A program made the translations under genes and the position numbers. Shown piece after piece: positions 58,795-64,000 of a stretch of 64,000 bases of DNA. The DNA comes from Lachnospiraceae bacterium. Lineage in GTDB: Bacteria > Bacillota > Clostridia > Lachnospirales > Lachnospiraceae. How positions within the stretch are numbered: position 1 is the stretch's first letter; the number at the start of each line of letters is the position of its first letter. The notes beneath the pieces were generated by a model that was not told the DNA's origin, did no database searches, and worked only from the letters and a program-made list of their open reading frames with translations. Where the stretch lies: assembly GCA_910575475.1 (NCBI GenBank), contig CAJTGD010000018.1, positions 56,540 through 120,539 of the forward strand, given 5' to 3'.

Positions 58795-60891
58795 ATGGTG
58801 AAAGCAGGTAAAAAGATCGTAAAGTACAGGATCCTGATTCTGATACTGGGCATTCTGCTCCTGATCCCGTCGGCATTGGGGTATTTTAAGACCAGGGTCA
58901 ACTACGATATCCTGTATTATCTGCCGGGCAACATCGACACGATGATCGGGCAGGACATTTTGATGGATGACTTTGGAAAAGGCGCGTTTGCGATGGAGGT
59001 CGTAGAGGGCATGACTACGAAGGAAAGTGCAGACCTGAAAAAACGGATCGAAGAGGTGGAAGGCGTAGCGGATGTGATCTGGTACGATTCCCTGATGGAT
59101 ACGTCAATCCCCATGTCCGTTCTGCCGAATAAGTTCCGGGAAGTATTCAATACGGACAACGCCACGCTGATGGCAATCTTCTTTGAAGATTCCACATCGG
59201 CGGACAGCACCATGGATGCCATCCATGAGATCCGCAGCGTAACAAACAAGCAGTGCTATCTCAGCAGCATGTCCGCTGTGGTGACGGATATCAAGGATCT
59301 GTCGGAGAAGGAGACACCGATCTACGTACTGATCGCCGTGATCCTGACCTGCATCGTGCTTTCGATATTTATGGACTGCTGGGTGCTTCCCATCTTCTTC
59401 ATGCTGAGTATCGGAATGGCCATTGTTTACAACATGGGATCCAATTATTTTCTGGGGGAGATTTCTTATATCACGAAGGCATTGAGCGCGGTTCTGCAGC
59501 TGGGGGTGACCATGGACTATTCCATTTTCCTCTGGCACAGCTACCAGGAGAACCAGCAGAAGTACGGTGGCGACAAGGAAAGGGCCATGGCCCACGCAAT
59601 CTCCAACACATTTTCCTCAGTGGTCGGAAGCTCCGTTACCACAGTGGCAGGTTTCATCGCATTGTGCTTCATGAGCTTCATGCTGGGCCGGGATCTGGGG
59701 ATCGTCATGGCAAAGGGCGTGATCTGCGGGGTGGTCAGCTGTGTGACGATCCTGCCCTCCCTGCTCCTGGTGTTTGACAAGGTGATCCAAAAGACCACCC
59801 ACAAGTCTGTGATCCCCAGGATGGACAAAACGGCGGCGATGATCACCAGACATTATAAAGCATTTGTGCTCGTGTTCCTGATCCTGCTGGCGCCTGCGCT
59901 GTGGGGGTATACGAAGGCGGAGGTCTACTACAACCTGGATGCCACCCTTCCGAAATATCTGCAGAGCATTCAGGCAAATGAAAAGCTGGCGGATGAATTT
60001 GACATGAATGCCACGCACATGGTTCTGGCGGATGCGGAACTGTCGCCGAAGGACGCCAAGGCCATGCTGAATGAAATGTCGGATGTGGAGGGAGTCAAGT
60101 TCGCGTTAGGACTGGACAGCATCCTGGGCTCCGCGGTCCCAAGGGATTTTATCCCCGCGGAGGTGACGGAAAAGCTGAAACAGGGCGACTGGCAGCTGAT
60201 CCTGGTACAGTCCGAGTATAAGGTGGCGACAGATGAGGTCAACGACCAGTGTGAAAAATTGAATTCCATCATCAAAAAATACGACGGCTCCGCGATGCTG
60301 ATCGGAGAAGCGCCCTGCACCAAGGATCTGATCACCATTACGGATAAGGACTTTAAGGTGGTAAGCGCGGTCTCCATCATTGCGATCTTCCTGATCATTA
60401 CGATGGTATTTCAGTCCGTTTCCCTGCCGGTGATCCTGGTGGCAGTGATCGAATTTGCCATCTTCATCAACCTGGGGATTCCGTATTATACAGGGACGAA
60501 GATGCCGTTTATCGCATCCATCGTGATCGGGACGATTCAGCTGGGAGCTACCGTGGACTATGCGATCCTGATGACCACCCGTTACAAGAAGGAACGGGGA
60601 AACGGAAAAGAGAAGCAGGAATCCATCCGGATCGCGCTGGCGTCCTCCATCAACTCCGTGATCGTATCGGCGCTGGGATTCTTCGCCGCAACCTTCGGGG
60701 TGGGACTGTATTCGGATATCGATATGATCTCCGCGCTGTGTACCCTGATGGCACGAGGAGCGATCGTGAGTATGTTCGTGGTCATCTTTATCCTGCCGTC
60801 CATGCTGATGGTATTTGACAAGGTGATCTGCGTAACCACAAGGGAAATGCATCCGAAAAAAGAGAAGCTGAAAACGGCAGTAAGTTCATAA
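58795..60891 (+). CDS. MMPL/RND family transporter
   Basis: 698 residues. Two repeats, each a helix, a large outer domain (about 40-190 and 400-520) and five helices. The conserved Asp-Tyr pairs are in GVTMDYSIFLWHSYQ and GATVDYAILMTTRYKKE. Proton-driven export of lipids, drugs or surface glycolipids is known for the family. AGGAGG before the start. It is under TetR-site control and shares an operon with the heptad-repeat protein downstream. Confidence 0.92.
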   Translation: MVKAGKKIVKYRILILILGILLLIPSALGYFKTRVNYDILYYLPGNIDTMIGQDILMDDFGKGAFAMEVVEGMTTKESADLKKRIEEVEGVADVIWYDSLMDTSIPMSVLPNKFREVFNTDNATLMAIFFEDSTSADSTMDAIHEIRSVTNKQCYLSSMSAVVTDIKDLSEKETPIYVLIAVILTCIVLSIFMDCWVLPIFFMLSIGMAIVYNMGSNYFLGEISYITKALSAVLQLGVTMDYSIFLWHSYQENQQKYGGDKERAMAHAISNTFSSVVGSSVTTVAGFIALCFMSFMLGRDLGIVMAKGVICGVVSCVTILPSLLLVFDKVIQKTTHKSVIPRMDKTAAMITRHYKAFVLVFLILLAPALWGYTKAEVYYNLDATLPKYLQSIQANEKLADEFDMNATHMVLADAELSPKDAKAMLNEMSDVEGVKFALGLDSILGSAVPRDFIPAEVTEKLKQGDWQLILVQSEYKVATDEVNDQCEKLNSIIKKYDGSAMLIGEAPCTKDLITITDKDFKVVSAVSIIAIFLIITMVFQSVSLPVILVAVIEFAIFINLGIPYYTGTKMPFIASIVIGTIQLGATVDYAILMTTRYKKERGNGKEKQESIRIALASSINSVIVSALGFFAATFGVGLYSDIDMISALCTLMARGAIVSMFVVIFILPSMLMVFDKVICVTTREMHPKKEKLKTAVSS

Positions 60892-60980
60892 ATAAAAAAA
60901 GAGAAGCTGAAAACAGCAGTGGCTTCATAAATAAATAGAAAAAAGAGAAGCCAAAAACAGAGGCGGCTTCATGAATAGAA
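60856..60980. repeat. Tandem repeat of the MMPL gene 3' end
   Basis: Three units of about 40-45 bases. The first is the last codons plus stop of the MMPL gene (AAAAAAGAGAAGCTGAAAAC ... TTCATAA); the second and third repeat it beyond the stop with drift (GAGAAGCTGAAAACAGCAGT, then GAGAAGCCAAAAACAG). Confidence 0.8.
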
Positions 60981-61040
60981 ATAGAGCAAGCAAGTGTAAA
61001 CTTTAGACTTATAAATGAAATGAATAGGAGGCTGTGTTTT

Positions 61041-63689
61041 ATGAAAAACAGAGAAGTGAGGGTATTCATAGCAAGTATGATGTTGGTAAGTCTGGTAGCG
61101 GGAAGCCTGGCGGGGGCTCCGCTTACTGCACCGGAAGAGGGAACTGTGACGGTTACGGCAACAGAATTTGCAGGCGCAGAAAATAAGGAAACGGCAAAGA
61201 CCGGTTCGGAAACAAAATCATCGGAGGAAAAGAAGTCGGAAAAAAATGATTCGAAAGAGAAGGCTTCCGCGAAGCCGACAAAGGAAGAAACCGTTTACGC
61301 AAAGATCGACGGGAGCGGTTCCGTCAAATCCGTGACCGTGTCCGACCAGCTCAAAAATATTTCTGACAGCTCAAAGCTGGAGGATATCTCGGATCTGAAA
61401 GATATTGTCAATGTCAAGGGTGACGAAGCATTTTCCGCAATGGGCAAAAGCGTCGTGTGGGATACGGCTGACTCGGATATCTGCTATCAGGGTAGTACGT
61501 CCAAGGAGCTTCCGGTTGGGATTAAGATCACCTATAAGCTGGATGGAAAGGATATTTCTGATGCGGAGCTGAAGGGTAAGAGCGGCCATGTGGTTATCCG
61601 GTATACCTATGAAAATAAGAGCGGCAGCAAGGGGAAGGCGGCCACGCCGTTTATGATGGCGACCGGACTCCTGATGGATGAGGACATATTTAAAAATGTG
61701 ACCGTGGAAAACGGCAGGCTGATCTCCGACGGGGAGCGGAATATGGTGATCGGTTACGGGCTTCCGGCCATGAAAGATATTCTCGGAATCGAGGAGAAGG
61801 ATCTGGATATCCCGGATTATTTCGAAATTGAAGCAGATGTGACGGAGTATGAACCGGTGGAGGGCATGACGATCGCGACAAACAGCATCTTCAATGACCT
61901 GGATACGGATCAGTTTGACAGTCTGGACGAATTGAAGGATTCTATGAATGAACTGCAGGACGCTTCCAGCCAGCTTGTCAGCGGAAGCGGGGAACTGAAA
62001 AACGGGATCGATACGCTGCTGGCATCTTCCGGCACGCTGACAGACGGGATCGATCAGTTGGTCAGCGGCGGCGGAGAGCTGCAGGCAGGAACAAATGAAC
62101 TGGCAAACGGCGGCAATGCGCTGGCAGATGGGAATTCCAGATTGGCGGACGGCACAGGGCTCTTGCTGGATGGAACCAGGACGCTGGCTTCTGGTGCGGG
62201 GGAATTGAACTCTGGGCTGCAGACTGCGGCGGAGAAAACGCAGAACGTGCTGCTTCCGGGCGTAAAGGCACTGGATGCAGGCGTCACCCAAATGCAGAAC
62301 GAATTGACTACACAGCTTCCGGGGCTTCGTGAGGGAGTAAAAAAATTAGATGATGGTGCAAAAGCGCTTGAAAACGGGGTTCAGACTTTGGATACCGGTG
62401 CAGCGAACCTGGAGACTGGAGCAGCGGATCTGAAAGGCGGTATCGATGAGCTAAGCAGCAATATGGATGGTCTGGTAACTGCAGCACAGGGACTGCAGCA
62501 GATGCTTTCAGCAGCACCGCCTATTACAAAGGGAAATACACAGGATATCAGTGCCGCGGCAGTACAGAATGCGGAAAATATATCAGCGCAGGCGGAGGCT
62601 CTGGAAGGCCAGCTTTATGCGATTCAGCAAAGCGCATATGCGGCGGCTTCAGAAACGGCGGTATCAGATGGATCAGGAGCCGCACAGGATTATCTGAATT
62701 CCCTGCAAGCTGTGCTCGGAAGTATCGTTACAGATGATCCGGAGGTATTGGCTGCACTGTCAGAAGCACAGGGGCTTGCAGGCAATGCGGCTTATGCCCT
62801 CGGAAGCAGCGGGACAGGAGGACAGAGCGCTGCAGCTGGTCAGGCAGCAGAACAGGCGGCGGCAGCAATAGGAACGGTGCAGGCATTATCTGCAAATGCG
62901 GATGCAGTAGTAAATAATGTGGCAGAAATTTCATCCCAGGCAGACATCTCGGTGCAGGCTCCTCAGCCAAGTGCCGCACAGATTGCAGCCGGACTGGCTA
63001 ATGGTCTGGCAAAGGCAAAGGCGGGAACCGGTGTCCTGTCTCAGGGAGCGGATAAGCTTGTCCAGGGAGCTGGACAGCTGAAAACGGGAGCAGACAGCCT
63101 GCAGTCGGGCATCAGTGAACTTGCGGGGGGAACTTCCACTCTTAGCACCGGTGTAGACGGAATGGTCAGTAAAGTAAATGACGGTGTGAGTCAGCTGAAG
63201 TCCGGAACCTCTCAGCTTGCCGCCGGAGTTGACGGAAGCGACGGCCTTGCCAGCGGCCTGAACCAGTTAGCGGCAGGCGCGCAGAAGATCAATGAAGGCA
63301 GTACAGAGCTCTCTGAAAAAATGGGAGAAGCAGATGCCGGCGCCAAAAGCGCTGCTTCTGGAGCCGCGGCGCTTGCCTCCGGCGCGTCACAGTTAAATGC
63401 CGGCGCTACAGCGTTAAAGGATGGCTTAAATACCCTGAAATCCGGCTCCTGCGCACTGATCGACGGTGTACAGCAGTTGGATGACGGGGCCGCACAGCTT
63501 AACGATGGAATGATCCAGTTTGACAAAGACGGAATCCAGAAGCTGGTGGATGCATTCGGCGGGGACGCGGAAGGACTTCTGGATAAAATGAATGAGATGC
63601 TGGATGCTTCCCGCGCTTATAAAAATTTCTCCGGAATTTCGGATGATATGGATGGAGAAGTGAAGTTTGTATTTGTTACAGAAGCATAA
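61041..63689 (+). CDS. Secreted heptad-repeat (xxxLxxG) envelope protein, YhgE/Pip-related
   Basis: 882 residues from the ATG at 61041 (AGGAGG before it). Signal peptide (about 1-32), a Lys/Glu/Ser linker, a folded domain (about 90-290, with VVIRYTYENKSG), then long arrays of LxxGxxxLxxG repeats (LVSGSGELKNGIDTLL, LADGTGLLLDGTRTLASGAG) in two blocks split by an Ala/Gln-rich region. The end FSGISDDMDGEVKFVF is conserved in the group. Such proteins accompany MMPL pumps and may form a long periplasmic or wall-spanning rod. No C-terminal membrane helix is seen. Confidence 0.85.
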   Translation: MKNREVRVFIASMMLVSLVAGSLAGAPLTAPEEGTVTVTATEFAGAENKETAKTGSETKSSEEKKSEKNDSKEKASAKPTKEETVYAKIDGSGSVKSVTVSDQLKNISDSSKLEDISDLKDIVNVKGDEAFSAMGKSVVWDTADSDICYQGSTSKELPVGIKITYKLDGKDISDAELKGKSGHVVIRYTYENKSGSKGKAATPFMMATGLLMDEDIFKNVTVENGRLISDGERNMVIGYGLPAMKDILGIEEKDLDIPDYFEIEADVTEYEPVEGMTIATNSIFNDLDTDQFDSLDELKDSMNELQDASSQLVSGSGELKNGIDTLLASSGTLTDGIDQLVSGGGELQAGTNELANGGNALADGNSRLADGTGLLLDGTRTLASGAGELNSGLQTAAEKTQNVLLPGVKALDAGVTQMQNELTTQLPGLREGVKKLDDGAKALENGVQTLDTGAANLETGAADLKGGIDELSSNMDGLVTAAQGLQQMLSAAPPITKGNTQDISAAAVQNAENISAQAEALEGQLYAIQQSAYAAASETAVSDGSGAAQDYLNSLQAVLGSIVTDDPEVLAALSEAQGLAGNAAYALGSSGTGGQSAAAGQAAEQAAAAIGTVQALSANADAVVNNVAEISSQADISVQAPQPSAAQIAAGLANGLAKAKAGTGVLSQGADKLVQGAGQLKTGADSLQSGISELAGGTSTLSTGVDGMVSKVNDGVSQLKSGTSQLAAGVDGSDGLASGLNQLAAGAQKINEGSTELSEKMGEADAGAKSAASGAAALASGASQLNAGATALKDGLNTLKSGSCALIDGVQQLDDGAAQLNDGMIQFDKDGIQKLVDAFGGDAEGLLDKMNEMLDASRAYKNFSGISDDMDGEVKFVFVTEA

Positions 63690-63701
63690 AATCTAATCAG
63701 G

Positions 63702-63736
63702 ATCCCTCTGGAAGATCTAATCCAGAGGGATTTTTT
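63702..63736 (+). terminator. Terminator of the MMPL operon
   Basis: Perfect stem ATCCCTCTGG / CCAGAGGGAT then TTTTT. Confidence 0.9.
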
Positions 63737-63800
63737 CAGCCCTTTTCCTTTATAATATTTCAGCAAAAATTCGTTAGCATTTGCTGCTTTTGCACTGAGA

Positions 63801-63828
63801 TTGACAAACGAAAAGGAATGTATATAAT
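63801..63828 (+). promoter_or_regulatory. Strong promoter pointing out of the window
   Basis: TTGACA (63801-63806), N16, TATAAT (63823-63828). No coding start follows before the edge. Confidence 0.7.
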
Positions 63829-63920
63829 AGACTCGTAAGAAACTAACTTATGTTTCATCCAGACTGCAGCATATTATCGACCATGTGTGGCAGAATGGAC
63901 ATTTTTTTATTGTCTGTATA

Positions 63921-63969
63921 ATGGGGTTAAAACCCTCGCCTTTAGGCGAAACCTTTAGGTCAACCCCAT
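63921..63969 (+). other. Compact two-hairpin structure at the right edge
   Basis: Outer stem ATGGGGTT / AACCCCAT encloses TCGCCT-TT-AGGCGA and CCT-TT-AGG. It resembles the subterminal hairpins of IS200/IS605-type elements, but no transposase is in view, so this is a guess. Confidence 0.4.
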
Positions 63970-64000
63970 AACCTCAAGTTTAGAAAAAAGAAAAATTGAG

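Noticed and set aside
60788..61069. Minus-strand frame over the MMPL 3' repeats
   Set aside because: Shadow of the tandem repeat; no ribosome site and repeated Phe/Ser/Leu composition.

Overview
The window reads as chromosome of a low-to-mid-GC anaerobic Firmicute of the Lachnospiraceae type (gut Clostridia). This is an inference. It rests on strong AGGAGG ribosome sites, an SAM-I riboswitch before metK, the rpsL-rpsG-fusA-tuf string, M18 aminopeptidase, AI-2E, DAACS and MMPL families typical of that group, and TTG/GTG starts. No 16S rRNA gene is present to fix the species.

Layout. 1-1.9 kb: end of a GHKL sensor kinase, a small lipoprotein and a CPBP protease. 2-4.1 kb: a small unknown gene, an orphan promoter with twin dyads, and an AT-rich AbiE type IV toxin-antitoxin remnant with an intact antitoxin and a broken toxin. 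4.2-14.7 kb: a sugar/polyol catabolic locus (two zinc dehydrogenases, a C-terminally truncated RPE-like epimerase, MFS porter, class II aldolase, PfkB kinase, aldo/keto reductase, DeoR regulator, SLC1-type symporter). Both of its promoters carry the same operator-like word at the same distance from the -35 box. 14.8-23.8 kb: two divergent arms around a YheO-like regulator. The left arm encodes an HpcH/HpaI aldolase and RidA. The right arm encodes a sugar ABC importer (no ATPase here), creatininase-family hydrolase, enolase-superfamily dehydratase, SMP-30 lactonase and SDR dehydrogenase. Together these make up a plausible non-phosphorylative sugar or sugar-acid pathway.

23.9-27.6 kb: KdpDE-like two-component genes without a Kdp pump, a 47-residue membrane peptide, enolase, and tRNA-Ala(CGC). 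27.8-32 kb: a short surface-glycan cluster (two GT2, one GT32-like, a flippase). 32-34.5 kb: an M56 protease with a PASTA-like tail, its BlaI-type repressor, a small ORF and xpt. 34.6-39.6 kb: the str operon and tuf. 39.6-55.3 kb: housekeeping genes (aminopeptidase, rpiB, mtnA, shikimate kinase-like, murA, metK with SAM riboswitch, a two-component pair, rRNA methyltransferase, argF, birA, coaX, dusB, AI-2E transporter).

55.4-63.7 kb: a TetR repressor and an MMPL/heptad-repeat envelope operon that share TGAC-N5-GTCA operators embedded in their -35 boxes. Between them sits a purine module (guanine deaminase and an internally deleted purine permease) behind a guanine-type riboswitch whose terminator overlaps the aptamer, the geometry of an ON switch. 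The right edge has a strong outward promoter and a compact hairpin that may be a mobile-element end. There is no CRISPR array and no prophage; no transposase gene is recognised.
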